Source of the DNA: Oscillatoria nigro-viridis PCC 7112
GTDB taxonomy: Bacteria; Cyanobacteriota; Cyanobacteriia; Cyanobacteriales; Microcoleaceae
Assembly: GCF_000317475.1 (NCBI RefSeq)
Contig: NC_019729.1
Location: forward strand, 4,912,501-4,976,500
Reading direction: 5' to 3'
DNA: 64,000 nt
This document shows, piece by piece, positions 7,560 to 16,187 of this stretch. Position 1 is the first letter of the stretch. Each line of letters begins with the position of its first letter. Below the pieces are notes generated by a model. The model ran no database searches. It was given only the letters and a program-made list of their open reading frames with translations, and had not been told where the DNA came from. The translations under genes and the position numbers were made by a program.

Positions 7560-10500
7560 CTACACTGTCACCCCTTCAATCTTCTCATCTGTCAACTCAT
7601 ACAACTCTCGCAACTGCTGTAACTTATCCGCATCCGGCTGCCACAAACCACGCCCGTTAGCCTCCAACATTCTGCCGACAATATTGCGAAAAGCTTCAGG
7701 ATTAGCCTCCCGCAACTTCTTCGCCATCTCTTCATCTAAAGCATAAGTATCAGCCGCCTGATCGTACACCCAACTATCAGTAAAATCAGCCGTTCCGCCC
7801 CAACCAATTAACGCCGTCATCCGCTGCGAAATTTCATAAGCGCCGCCCGAACCTTGATTTGCCATCGCGTTAGCCCACTTAGGATTTAGCAACTTAGTTC
7901 GATATTCCAAGCGCAGCAAATCTTCTAAATTGCGCGGAGTTGTATCCTGAGAAAAACTTTCTACAAAACTCGTGTTAACCTTTTTGCCGCGCTGCTTTTC
8001 TGCGGCTTTCTTCAAACCGCCAGTATTCGCATAATACTCTTGAATATCAGTCAAACCGTATTCCACAGAATCAATTTCTTGAATTATGCGATCGCACCCT
8101 TGCAACAACTGAGTCAAAACCTCCGGCCTCGCTTCCCCCTTATCCTTCCTCCCGTAACTAAAAACATTGCGACTTTCCCAAGTTTTCCCCAACTCATCCC
8201 CCGATTCCCAACTACCATCAACAACCCTATCGTTAACCAAAGAACCAAAATCCCCAGCCGGATTAGAAAACAACCTTGCCGAATAATTCTGCACACCTTT
8301 TGCCTGCAAAGTTAAAGCGTGTTTGCGAATAAAATTCTCCGACTCCGGTTCATCAGCCTCCGCCGCCCGCACAAACAAATCATCCAACAATTCAATAATA
8401 TTCACAAAGCTATCCCGGAAAATACCCGAAAGATTTCCCAACACATCAATCCGGGGATGACCGACATCAGCTAACGGTTTTAACTCATAGCGAACAATTC
8501 GTCCAGTACCTTCTTTTAGAGGTTCAGCACCCACCAATTCTAGCAGAATTCCAATAGATTCACCCCGCGTTTTAATCGCATCCAAACCCCACAGCATCAC
8601 CGCCACAGTCTCAGGATATTTACCCTGTTCTTTAACGTGCTTCTCAATAATTTTCCGAGCAATTTCGCGGCCCCTTTCATAAGCCGCTGGAGAAGGCATC
8701 CGATAAGGGTCTAAAGCATGAATATTCCGACCAGTTGGCAACACCCCAGCCCCATCCCGCAACAAATCCCCGCCCGGTGCCGGCAGAATATATTCCCCAT
8801 TCAAACCCCGCAAAAGATTAGTCAACTCATCCGTCGTTTGCAACAACAAATCCCTAACTAGCAAGCCCTCCTCAAAAACCTCACCAAACCCCTCTCCCTC
8901 TCCCTCTCTGCGCCCTCTGCGCCTCTGCGGTTCATTTTCTTCAAAAACCAGTTCCCGCACCTGTTCCTGTGATAACCTCTCCCCAAAATAAGCCTCAAGA
9001 TAAGAGGTCATTTCCTCAGAATTAGGCGGTTCCCCGAGAACGTGCAAACCAGAAGAAAACAAGCGAGATTCCACCACCTGCAAATACTCGTATAGCTTCA
9101 CAAGATAGCGGTTAAAAGCATCAGCACTGAACATTCCCACATTTTCAAAACTAAAAGCAATCCCCAACTTGCGAGCATCCTCAAACGGACAATCAGCCTC
9201 CAAACCGCTATCTAAAACCTTCTTGCAAATAGCCTCTTTCAGCACATAATTCTTTGCAGTATCTTCCCGATATTCCGCAATCAAATCCCGCAAAGCCATC
9301 AATTCCTTGTACAAACCAGCGCGACCGTAGGGCGGCACGTTGTGAGAAATTATAACACCGTAGCCGCGACGTTTTGCCAACATCGATTCCGAGGGATTGT
9401 TGGCAGCATAGATATAAAGATTCGGCAAACTTCCCAACAAAATATCCGACCAAGAATAGCCAGTATTTCCTAGAGGAGATCCCGGCAACCATTCCACAGT
9501 GCCGTGCATTCCGAAGTGAACCACAGCATCAGCTTGCAAATCATTTTGCAGCCACTTGTAAAAAGCAGCATATTGAGGGTGAGGCGTCAAATCGCGATCG
9601 AACATTAAGCGCATCGGATCGCCCGAAATTCCCAGCGGCGGCTGCAAACCTATCCAAACATTGCCCAGTTGAATGCCACCAATTTGGAACTCGTCGCCGT
9701 CTGTCTTAATCCCAGTACCCGTTAAAGATTTCCACTGTTTTTCAATACGACTTGTTAACAGATAGCCCAGCCATTTCTCCAGCTTTTTAACATTAACAGT
9801 ATTGCCGTAAATTCCCTCCTTATCTGCGTTCATCCGCGTTAATCCGCCCCCATCTGCGGTTGCAGCATCATCCGCCTCTTTCACCCTGCGAATTAACTCG
9901 TCACCGTCAGCCGGAATTTCTCCAACTGTATAACCTGCTGCTTGAAGTTTGTGCAGGAAATTTAGCAGCGATTTCGGTACATTTAATAAAGCCGCCGTAC
10001 CCGCCGCACCATAACCGGGAGGAAACCCGTAGAGAATAATCGCAATTTTCCTTTCAGATGGCGGAGTTTGGCGCAGTTTCACCCAATTGTTAATTCTACT
10101 TGTCAGGCGTTTCGCGCGATCGGGAACCAGATAAATATCCTCACCCACCAAACCGCCCAGGGGAACAGGATCGATCGCGCCATCCAACTCCGGCAAAGCA
10201 TACAATACCACACTTTGCAAACCTCCAATCCCCTGACGAGTCCAAGAATGGATATCCTGAATCAGTAGAGGTGCGGACACAAAATAAGGTACATTTTTAG
10301 CAGTTAAAATCCCCTTAGCAACTTCCACCTGCCTTCCACCCTCCATCGAACCAGCAGGCCCGCCAACCAAAGGAAAGCCAATAGTAGAAACAATCGCATC
10401 AACTTCCACAGCATCTTTAGAAAGCGAAAGAGTTTCAATATTGCCTTGTTTCCGGCGCGCAGTTTCATCAGCAGTCGTCATCCAATCCCGCACAGCCACA

Positions 10501-11444
10501 TGGCCTTCAACCCCATTGATAAAAATCGGCAAAGGCACAATTCCCGCATCTTCAAAATAGCGAATCAATTGAGGAATATAAGGCTGCTTGGTGATAACGT
10601 GCTTGCGGTAAAGCAAGATGCCCACAACAGGAGATTTTACTTGATTGAAATTTTGGAACCAATTGGTTCCAAAAATTGTGGAACGGGCATCTTGCCTGTT
10701 ATAACCCTTTCTATCCAGATGTCTAGCCTCTTTTGTGGAACGGGCATCTTGCCCGCCCCTAGCACTTTGATTACCGAGATACCAATCCAAATATTGCCGG
10801 GGCGATTCAAAATAACCATTATAATCGGGATGCAATAAACCCATATTGGGAGTTTCCACAGGCGGCGGAATTTCTGCAACCTTCAGCCCCAAATACTTTT
10901 CGGCAATAATCCAAAACATCGAGACAACATTATCCGCACCGCCCGCATTCCAGTAACCGTAAATAATCAGCCAGTTTCGCAAATCCTGCACTTTTTGCAC
11001 CGGCACATACTTTAATAACTTCGGCCCCACCTTCAAAAAACTGATATAACCAGCCAGCTTATCTTCTTCTCGCCCGTTGCTGAACTTATCCAGAATAAAC
11101 TTAACAGGCTTCGGCATTCCCTTCGGTTTGTCGCCAATTTTAAAAGCGCCAATTTGAGTAAGACTCATCAATTCCAAAGCCGACTCAAAAACCAGGCGAA
11201 TAGGGATATGTTGCACCCTTTCCCGCAGCCACATTACCGCATCGTAATCAAACAGCAAACTCCCAAAAAACACATCAGCATTCAAGAGGGCGGCTGCCAC
11301 AGCGTCAGGTTCATCTGCGAGGGCGCGATCGCTAAAAACCCGTACTTCCAATCCCTGACAGCCAGAAACAGCCAACTCGGCAGCTTTGCGGTACAAATCA
11401 GCATTAAAAGATTCAAACCCTGCAATTAAGACAATGCGTTTCAC
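7560..11444 (-). CDS. Magnesium/cobalt chelatase large (H/CobN-type) subunit paralogue with repeat-derived inserts
   Basis: The 1294-residue protein follows the BchH/ChlH plan. An N-terminal domain (VFFGSLLFDYDAVMWLRERV, FESALELMSLTQIGAFKIG) precedes the CobN/Mg-chelatase domain (VHFGMHGTVEWLPGSPLGNTG, ANNPSESMLAKRRGYGV, GWGGTADFTDSWVYDQAADTY). The H subunit binds the tetrapyrrole during ATP-driven metal insertion. The N-terminus differs from what I recall of photosynthetic ChlH, and the gene is divergent from a CobJ fusion, so a cobalt role is plausible but unproven. The start is GTG 11444. Three linkers, at about residues 226-258, 520-541 and 833-856, are low-complexity and match dispersed repeat DNA (10678-10753, 9826-9880, 8883-8945). 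Confidence 0.85.
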   Translation of the reverse strand: MKRIVLIAGFESFNADLYRKAAELAVSGCQGLEVRVFSDRALADEPDAVAAALLNADVFFGSLLFDYDAVMWLRERVQHIPIRLVFESALELMSLTQIGAFKIGDKPKGMPKPVKFILDKFSNGREEDKLAGYISFLKVGPKLLKYVPVQKVQDLRNWLIIYGYWNAGGADNVVSMFWIIAEKYLGLKVAEIPPPVETPNMGLLHPDYNGYFESPRQYLDWYLGNQSARGGQDARSTKEARHLDRKGYNRQDARSTIFGTNWFQNFNQVKSPVVGILLYRKHVITKQPYIPQLIRYFEDAGIVPLPIFINGVEGHVAVRDWMTTADETARRKQGNIETLSLSKDAVEVDAIVSTIGFPLVGGPAGSMEGGRQVEVAKGILTAKNVPYFVSAPLLIQDIHSWTRQGIGGLQSVVLYALPELDGAIDPVPLGGLVGEDIYLVPDRAKRLTSRINNWVKLRQTPPSERKIAIILYGFPPGYGAAGTAALLNVPKSLLNFLHKLQAAGYTVGEIPADGDELIRRVKEADDAATADGGGLTRMNADKEGIYGNTVNVKKLEKWLGYLLTSRIEKQWKSLTGTGIKTDGDEFQIGGIQLGNVWIGLQPPLGISGDPMRLMFDRDLTPHPQYAAFYKWLQNDLQADAVVHFGMHGTVEWLPGSPLGNTGYSWSDILLGSLPNLYIYAANNPSESMLAKRRGYGVIISHNVPPYGRAGLYKELMALRDLIAEYREDTAKNYVLKEAICKKVLDSGLEADCPFEDARKLGIAFSFENVGMFSADAFNRYLVKLYEYLQVVESRLFSSGLHVLGEPPNSEEMTSYLEAYFGERLSQEQVRELVFEENEPQRRRGRREGEGEGFGEVFEEGLLVRDLLLQTTDELTNLLRGLNGEYILPAPGGDLLRDGAGVLPTGRNIHALDPYRMPSPAAYERGREIARKIIEKHVKEQGKYPETVAVMLWGLDAIKTRGESIGILLELVGAEPLKEGTGRIVRYELKPLADVGHPRIDVLGNLSGIFRDSFVNIIELLDDLFVRAAEADEPESENFIRKHALTLQAKGVQNYSARLFSNPAGDFGSLVNDRVVDGSWESGDELGKTWESRNVFSYGRKDKGEARPEVLTQLLQGCDRIIQEIDSVEYGLTDIQEYYANTGGLKKAAEKQRGKKVNTSFVESFSQDTTPRNLEDLLRLEYRTKLLNPKWANAMANQGSGGAYEISQRMTALIGWGGTADFTDSWVYDQAADTYALDEEMAKKLREANPEAFRNIVGRMLEANGRGLWQPDADKLQQLRELYELTDEKIEGVTV
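8883..8945. repeat. CGCAGAGGCGCAGAGG-type simple repeat within the chelatase gene
   Basis: On the gene strand this reads GAACCGCAGAGGCGCAGAGG followed by GA-rich sequence. It encodes NEPQRRRGRREGEGEG, which looks unlike the rest of the protein. Related AACCGCAGAG(G) strings occur outside genes at about 39662 and 44533. Confidence 0.7.
9826..9880. repeat. GCGGATGAACGCAGATAAGG-type repeat within the chelatase gene
   Basis: On the gene strand the block contains ATCTGCGG and TTAACGCGGATGAACGCAG, encoding ATADGGGLTRMNADKEG. The alternating CGCGG/GATG composition and the low-complexity product suggest a repeat insertion between conserved domains. Confidence 0.6.
10678..10753. repeat. Two GTGGAACGGGCATCTTGCC units, in frame in the chelatase gene
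   Basis: Copies at 10678 and 10735 are 57 bp apart (19 codons), each containing the small palindrome GGGCA-tct-TGCCC or a near copy. On the gene strand each encodes (G/R)QDARST. The same unit occurs twice at 33575-33660, outside coding DNA. A relative (GGCAAGATGCC) is duplicated inside rtcB. A 24-bp perfect palindrome around TTGGAACCAATTGGTTCCAA (10651-10674) adjoins it. Confidence 0.85.
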
Positions 11445-11521
11445 AGCCCGACCTCGAAATATTTATTGATTGTAGCCTGTTTTAATTAGGTTATATTATA
11501 TTAGATAGCATCCTCGGTGGG

Positions 11522-11583
11522 GGTGGGGCGGGTTTAGTAGATTTCTGGTGTTGTATTGCAGACCTTGGCGAACCCGCCCCTAC
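11522..11583. repeat. 62-bp hairpin repeat, GTAGGGGCGGGTTT family, copy 3
   Basis: Left arm GGTGGGGCGGGTTT (11522-11535), right arm GAACCCGCCCCTAC (11570-11583). It occupies the middle of the 218-bp region between the divergent chelatase and cobJ genes, so both promoters must flank or overlap it. Confidence 0.8.
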
Positions 11584-11630
11584 ATTACCAATTATCAATT
11601 ATTAATTCCTAATTTCCGTCGCAACTCTCA

Positions 11631-11665
11631 TAAAATCTAAAATCTAAAATCTAAAATCTAAAATG
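11631..11665 (+). repeat. TAAAATC heptamer array whose last unit contains the cobJ start codon
   Basis: Four exact TAAAATC units run from 11631 to 11658, followed by TAAAATG (11659-11665). The final base change creates the ATG of the downstream gene. No Shine-Dalgarno sequence is visible within the array. Confidence 0.9.
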
Positions 11666-13459
11666 GTTCGACTTCCTCCCGCCATAGTTATCTTAGGTCA
11701 AAACAGCCTGCCGATCGCCAAAAAAATCTCCGCACATTTCCCCGGTTCCCAGATTTACGGTTTAATCGATCGCACCAACGACACAGACATCAACTTTAGC
11801 AACTTCGGCGAAACATTGCGGGAATTATTCGCAACACAAACCCCAATCATCGCCATCTGCGCCGCCGGAATTATCATCCGTACCCTCGCCCCGCTGCTGT
11901 CAGACAAACGCGCCGAACCCCCAGTTTTAGCCGTCGCAGAAGACGGAAGCGCCGTCGTACCGCTGCTGGGCGGTTTGCACGGCGTTAATGATTTGGCCAG
12001 AGAGATTGCAGCAGCCCTAGGCGTACAGCCTGCAATTACCACAACCGGAGATATCCGGTTTCGCACCGCGCTGTTGAGTCCTCCCCAAGGCTATTCTTTG
12101 GCGAATCCAGAGGACGCGAAGACTTTTATTTCAAATTTGCTCGCCGGGGAAAAAGTACGCCTAGAAGGGGCTGCAAGCTGGCTTTCCGAGAGCAATTTGC
12201 CGTTAGCAAAGCCCGCCCCTACGGGGGCTACGCCAACGCAGAGGATCGCCCCCGACCCAAAATTGACCATCCGCGTCACCGAAAAAGCAATTGCGCCAAC
12301 GCCCGATTGTTTAGTTTACCATCCGCAAATTGTGGCAGTTGCACTCGCAAAGCTATCGAATATTGAGCCGGAAATAGCGGTTTCATTAGTGCAGCAAGTC
12401 TTGGAAAATGCAGGTTTAGCAGCAGCTTCTGTTGCGGGATTTTTTGCATTAAAAGAGGAGATGGGAAATCCGGCACTTGAAGCAGTTTCACAATATTTCA
12501 AAGTCCCCGTCCGCTTTTTCAATCTCTCCGAACTTGTCGAATTAGACTCAATTGAATTAATCGAAAATCAGGCCGCACAAATTGCCCTGACAGCAGCGGG
12601 TGCAAACAGTCAGTTAATCGAACGCGATCGCCCAAACGCACTGAATTGCGCGATCGCCCTGGCAGCCGAACCCCTAGATGCTAGCGCGATCGGAGTTAGC
12701 CGCGGCAAACTGGCGATCGTCGGTACCGGCCCTGGAGGCGCGCCCTGGATGTCCCCGGAGGTTAAGGAAATTTTGCGCGAAGCCACGGATTGGGTGGGTT
12801 ACAAATTTTATCTCGACTTAGCCGGAACCCTGCGGGAAGGGCAAAAGCGGCACGATTCCGACAACCGCGAAGAGATCGATCGCGCCCGTTTTGCCCTAGA
12901 TTTAGCAGCATCAGGCAAATCTGTCGCCGTGGTTTCGTCGGGAGATCCGGGTATTTTTGCGATGGCTGCAGCGGTGTTTGAGGCGATCGACTTTGATGCC
13001 AAACCCGAATGGCAAGGCATCGATATTCGGGTAGCACCGGGCATTTCAGCCATGCAGGCGGCCGCTGCTGCGATCGGAGCACCCCTCGGACACGATTTTT
13101 GCGCGATTTCGCTTTCGGATATTCTCAAGCCCTGGGAGGTCATAGAACAGCGGATTTCGGCCGCTGCGATCGCAGATTTCGCGATCGCATTTTACAATCC
13201 GATCTCGAAACAGCGGATGTGGCAACTCTCCAGGGCGATCGAGATTTTGTTGCAAAGTCGCGATGCTAAAACCCCCGTCATACTAGGACGAAACCTCGGC
13301 AGGCCCGGTCAATCTGTGCGGGTTTGCACCCTCGGCGAATTCCAGCCGCAAGACGCAGACATGAGAACTTTAGTGATTGTCGGTTCGAGTCAAACTCGGA
13401 TTATTCCCCGCAAATATGGAGATGTTTGGGTTTACACGCCGCGCAGGTACGAAAAATAA
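11663..13459 (+). CDS. cobJ: CbiG-CobJ fusion: cobalt-precorrin-5A hydrolase-like plus precorrin-3B C17-methyltransferase
   Basis: The 598-residue protein joins two cobalamin-pathway domains. Residues 1 to about 340 are CbiG-like (AICAAGIIIRTLAPLL, AEDGSAVVPLLGGLHGVNDLAREIAAALG, then a C-terminal subdomain with SNIEPEIAVSLVQQVL). From about 350 comes a SAM-dependent CobJ/CbiH domain (LAIVGTGPGGAPWMSPEVKE, VAVVSSGDPGIFAMAAAVFE, VAPGISAMQAAAAAIGAPLGHDFCAISLSD, AFYNPISKQR). CobJ contracts the corrin ring by methylating C17. The start is the ATG formed by the heptamer array. A GC-rich linker near residues 180-195 (CCGCCCCTACGGGGG at about 12203) may also derive from a repeat. Confidence 0.9.
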   Translation: MVRLPPAIVILGQNSLPIAKKISAHFPGSQIYGLIDRTNDTDINFSNFGETLRELFATQTPIIAICAAGIIIRTLAPLLSDKRAEPPVLAVAEDGSAVVPLLGGLHGVNDLAREIAAALGVQPAITTTGDIRFRTALLSPPQGYSLANPEDAKTFISNLLAGEKVRLEGAASWLSESNLPLAKPAPTGATPTQRIAPDPKLTIRVTEKAIAPTPDCLVYHPQIVAVALAKLSNIEPEIAVSLVQQVLENAGLAAASVAGFFALKEEMGNPALEAVSQYFKVPVRFFNLSELVELDSIELIENQAAQIALTAAGANSQLIERDRPNALNCAIALAAEPLDASAIGVSRGKLAIVGTGPGGAPWMSPEVKEILREATDWVGYKFYLDLAGTLREGQKRHDSDNREEIDRARFALDLAASGKSVAVVSSGDPGIFAMAAAVFEAIDFDAKPEWQGIDIRVAPGISAMQAAAAAIGAPLGHDFCAISLSDILKPWEVIEQRISAAAIADFAIAFYNPISKQRMWQLSRAIEILLQSRDAKTPVILGRNLGRPGQSVRVCTLGEFQPQDADMRTLVIVGSSQTRIIPRKYGDVWVYTPRRYEK

Positions 13460-13588
13460 GTAAAGCAGCAAAAACTTCGGAAATCAGCAATTGACTCAAA
13501 GCTAATTGACTTTGACAAAGAGATATTTTGAGATCGCTGGGGGGAGTCTAAGTTAACAAATGGCGGCGAATCGATCGATCGGGCTGTT

Positions 13589-15007
13589 ATAAATAATACC
13601 CTGAAAACCCCGCGACTTTAGTCCGGGGATGAAAGGGACAAAGAGGCTTTAGCCTCCCAGTCTATTTTCTGAACTCTCAGGATGGCGCTGTCAAGTAAAA
13701 CCATGTAAATCTTTGTGAACAACTAGAGGGATATTAAGCCGACTCTGGTAGCATAAGACTATCGTGATGAGGTCGAAGTCATGTTAGTTTTTGAGTTCAA
13801 GGCATACGGGAAAAAACAGCAATTTGACGCTGTAGACGAAGCAATTAGAACAGTGCAGTTCATCCGAAACAAAGCACTGCGGTTTTGGATGGACAACGAA
13901 AAAGTTGATAAATACGCATTGAACAAGTATAGCGCTGTTTTAGCTAAGGAATTTCCGTTTTGCGACGAATTGAACAGCATGGCTCGACAATCTAGCTCAG
14001 AAAGAGCGTGGTCGGCAATCTCCCGATTCTACGACAACTGTAAAAAGAAAGTCCCAGGAAAAAAAGGATTCCCGCAATTCCAGAAACACAACCGCTCCGT
14101 CGAATACAAAACTACGGGCTGGCGTCTGGCAGATGACCGGAAATCAATCACTTTTACCGATAAAAAAGGAATCGGCAAACTTAAATTAAAAGGAACCCGC
14201 GACTTGCATTTCTACCAGCGCAGTCAAATCAAACGAGTACGCTTGGTAAGGCGAGCAGATGGATATTACGTGCAGCTTTGCGTGCAAGTTGACCGTTCTG
14301 AAGAAATTGAAGTTACCGGAAAGACCATCGGATTAGACGTGGGACTCAAAGAGTTCTACACGGATTCTCATGGCGTTGCAGTTGATAACCCGCGTTTCCT
14401 CCGCAAGGGAGAACGCAGGTTGAAGAAAGCCCAAAAACGAATTTCAAAACGAGTCAAGGGTTCGCAAAACAGAAAAAAAGCTAGAGCGATTCTAGGAAAG
14501 CGCCACCTCAAAATAAGCAGACAGCGTAAAGATTTTGCCGTGAAGTTGGCAAGATGCGTCATCCAGTCTAACGACTGTGTAGTCTACGAAGATTTGAGGA
14601 TTAAAAATATGGTGAAGAATCACTGTCTGGCAAAATCGATTAACGACGCTTCTTGGTATATGTTCCGAATTTGGCTGGAATATTTTGGCAAAGTATTCGG
14701 AAGAATTACGATTGCTGTGCCAGCTAACGGAACAAGTCAAGAATGCTCTAGTTGCGGAACAATTGTTAAGAAAAGTCTCTCAACGCGAACCCACGCTTGT
14801 CGGTGTGGATGCGTATTAGATCGTGACTGGAACGCAGCTAAAAATATCCTGAGTCGGGGATTGAGTACGGCGGGGCACGTCGGAACTTGGATCTTAGATC
14901 CGAACGCTTGTGGAGAATTGACCGCTACCGATGTTGAAGTAATTCTGCATCGGCAAGTCGATTCTGCGAATCAAGAATCTCCTCGGCTTTAGCCAGGAGA
15001 GTGTCAA
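13589..15007 (+). mobile_element. IS200/IS605-family element carrying only tnpB
   Basis: The left end has an imperfect hairpin, CCCCG-c-GACT-tt-AGTC-CGGGG (13608-13628). The right end has CTCCTCGGCTTTAGCCAGGAG (14979-14999) followed by GTGTCAA. Both ends recur at 23145-23672 around DNA without tnpB, which supports the boundaries to within a few bases. No tnpA is present, so transposition would need a transposase in trans. The left end fills most of the 13460-13780 gap. In characterised IS605 elements the right end templates the guide RNA of TnpB; that is expected here but not shown. Confidence 0.8.
13781..14992 (+). CDS. tnpB: RNA-guided endonuclease TnpB (IS605 OrfB family)
   Basis: The 403-residue length is normal for the family. 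The N-terminal helical region (FEFKAYGKKQQFDAVDEAIRTVQFIRNKALRF) is followed by the split RuvC nuclease: D186 in IGLDVGLKEF, E270 in VVYEDL, and Asp in DRDWNAAKNIL (347/349). The zinc-finger Cys are in CSSCG (322/325) and CRCGC (340-344). All three acidic residues are present, so the nuclease looks intact. The protein ends SANQESPRL, overlapping the right-end hairpin. TnpB enzymes cut DNA next to a target motif using RNA from the right end and help maintain the element. Confidence 0.92.
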   Translation: MLVFEFKAYGKKQQFDAVDEAIRTVQFIRNKALRFWMDNEKVDKYALNKYSAVLAKEFPFCDELNSMARQSSSERAWSAISRFYDNCKKKVPGKKGFPQFQKHNRSVEYKTTGWRLADDRKSITFTDKKGIGKLKLKGTRDLHFYQRSQIKRVRLVRRADGYYVQLCVQVDRSEEIEVTGKTIGLDVGLKEFYTDSHGVAVDNPRFLRKGERRLKKAQKRISKRVKGSQNRKKARAILGKRHLKISRQRKDFAVKLARCVIQSNDCVVYEDLRIKNMVKNHCLAKSINDASWYMFRIWLEYFGKVFGRITIAVPANGTSQECSSCGTIVKKSLSTRTHACRCGCVLDRDWNAAKNILSRGLSTAGHVGTWILDPNACGELTATDVEVILHRQVDSANQESPRL

Positions 15008-15394
15008 TTCATCTGATAGCGGTTACTGAGATTGAGATGCGATCGCCTTTGATTGCATAAATCCTCGGTACTGAGGGTTATCGGCTTCCTGAAGCCGAGT
15101 TTTTCTTGCAGACATCGATCGAATTTAGATATCGATTCAACCGTACTAAGGATTTCAGCTTCATTTTTGGATCTCTATAATTTACATCTCAGAAAACAAA
15201 TATTTTTTATATAGCCACAATAAAATTAAGGGCGATCGAGGTCTGCTAAATTCCTTAACCCTACGATAATCTTACGATTACAAGAAAGAGCACCCTCACC
15301 CGCAGGAGTCTTCTATGTCTTTGGGTAGACCGAATTTGTTTTTTCTTTTGATAAGATTCCCTTAAACAAAGCTTAAGAGAACGGTTAGAAAAAT
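14993..15394. other. Intergenic region downstream of tnpB
   Basis: Apart from the IS right end (to about 15007) and a terminator-like hairpin at 15081-15104, I see no gene or repeat here. A 16-codon ORF at 15315-15365 has AGGAG upstream, but nothing else supports it. The promoter of the membrane-protein gene at 15395 presumably lies in the AT-rich stretch 15150-15390. Confidence 0.5.
15081..15104 (+). terminator. Rho-independent terminator-like hairpin
   Basis: CGGCTTCCTGAAGCCG followed by AGTTTTTCTT. The 6-bp stem with a short loop and T-run fits an intrinsic terminator for transcription coming out of the tnpB element. Just upstream, CTCGGTACTGAG forms a second small hairpin. Confidence 0.6.
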
Positions 15395-16180
15395 ATGAAA
15401 TTCCACATTCCTTTAGCTCCTGGGGCTGTAACCCAATTTTTGCTTCGAGTGGTTACCTGTCTAGCTGTACTCTCTTTCTTAAGTCAGATAAGTCTGTACT
15501 ACTTGCCAGATTACCCGTTGAGAGAGTACTTGGCAAAGGTATTTAACGTTGATGCCGAGCGGAACCTTCCCACCTTCTACTCATTTTTGGCATTGCTGTT
15601 TAGTTCTCTCTTGCTGGGTGCGATCGCCTATGCGAAAAATTTGGATAGCGATCGCTACAAGAATCACTGGAAAATTTTATCATTCATATTTCTATATTTA
15701 TCATTAGATGAAGCTGGTCAATTGCACGAAAAGTTTATAGATCCGACGCGAAGCCTGCTAAATGGATCGGGATTTCTTTATTTTACTTGGATTGTGCCGT
15801 TTGGTCTTCTGGTAGTGATATTTCTCTTATCCTACAGTAAGTTTGTGTTCCACCTTCCTGTTAGCACAAGAAAGTTATTTGTTGCAGCCTGCGCTCTTTA
15901 TATTGCAGGAGCAATCGGGATGGAAATTCCAGGGGGATACCTATTTTCTACCATGGGAATGGAGAGTGTACCCTACCTGATAGTAGCGAGCATTGAAGAG
16001 TTATTAGAAATGCTGGGCATCGTTGTATTTATCCACGCCTTGATGTCATATATCAAGACATATTTAGGCGGGGTAAGTTGGAATATTTACATACCAGGAA
16101 AAAACACACAAGTTACCGAGCATCAAAATATCGGCCTATCTGACCTTAGCGAACCAGCCAACACAAATCTATTAAGGTGA
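15395..16180 (+). CDS. Multi-pass membrane protein of unknown family
   Basis: The 261-residue protein has about six hydrophobic segments: residues ~14-36, 65-80, 90-105, 127-147, 163-180 and 200-220. Polar landmarks are LDEAGQLHEKF in the middle, which places acidic residues and a His next to a membrane helix, and EELLEMLG near the last helix. The final 35 residues are hydrophilic. I do not recognise the family. The arrangement of conserved-looking Asp/Glu/His at membrane edges would suit a small integral membrane enzyme, but that is inference. It stands alone between the TnpB element and two convergent nucleotidyltransferase genes. Confidence 0.6.
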   Translation: MKFHIPLAPGAVTQFLLRVVTCLAVLSFLSQISLYYLPDYPLREYLAKVFNVDAERNLPTFYSFLALLFSSLLLGAIAYAKNLDSDRYKNHWKILSFIFLYLSLDEAGQLHEKFIDPTRSLLNGSGFLYFTWIVPFGLLVVIFLLSYSKFVFHLPVSTRKLFVAACALYIAGAIGMEIPGGYLFSTMGMESVPYLIVASIEELLEMLGIVVFIHALMSYIKTYLGGVSWNIYIPGKNTQVTEHQNIGLSDLSEPANTNLLR

Positions 16181-16187
16181 ATCACTT

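Noticed and set aside
11445..11662. Cobalamin riboswitch upstream of cobJ or the chelatase
   Set aside because: No B12-box or conserved riboswitch core could be read. The region is taken up by a hairpin repeat and a heptamer array.
8114..13255. Numerous 60-110-codon ORFs opposite or shifted within the chelatase and cobJ genes
   Set aside because: All overlap strongly supported genes and show no domain text.
15315..15365. 16-codon ORF preceded by AGGAG
   Set aside because: Too short to support; no conservation can be judged and the product resembles no known leader peptide.
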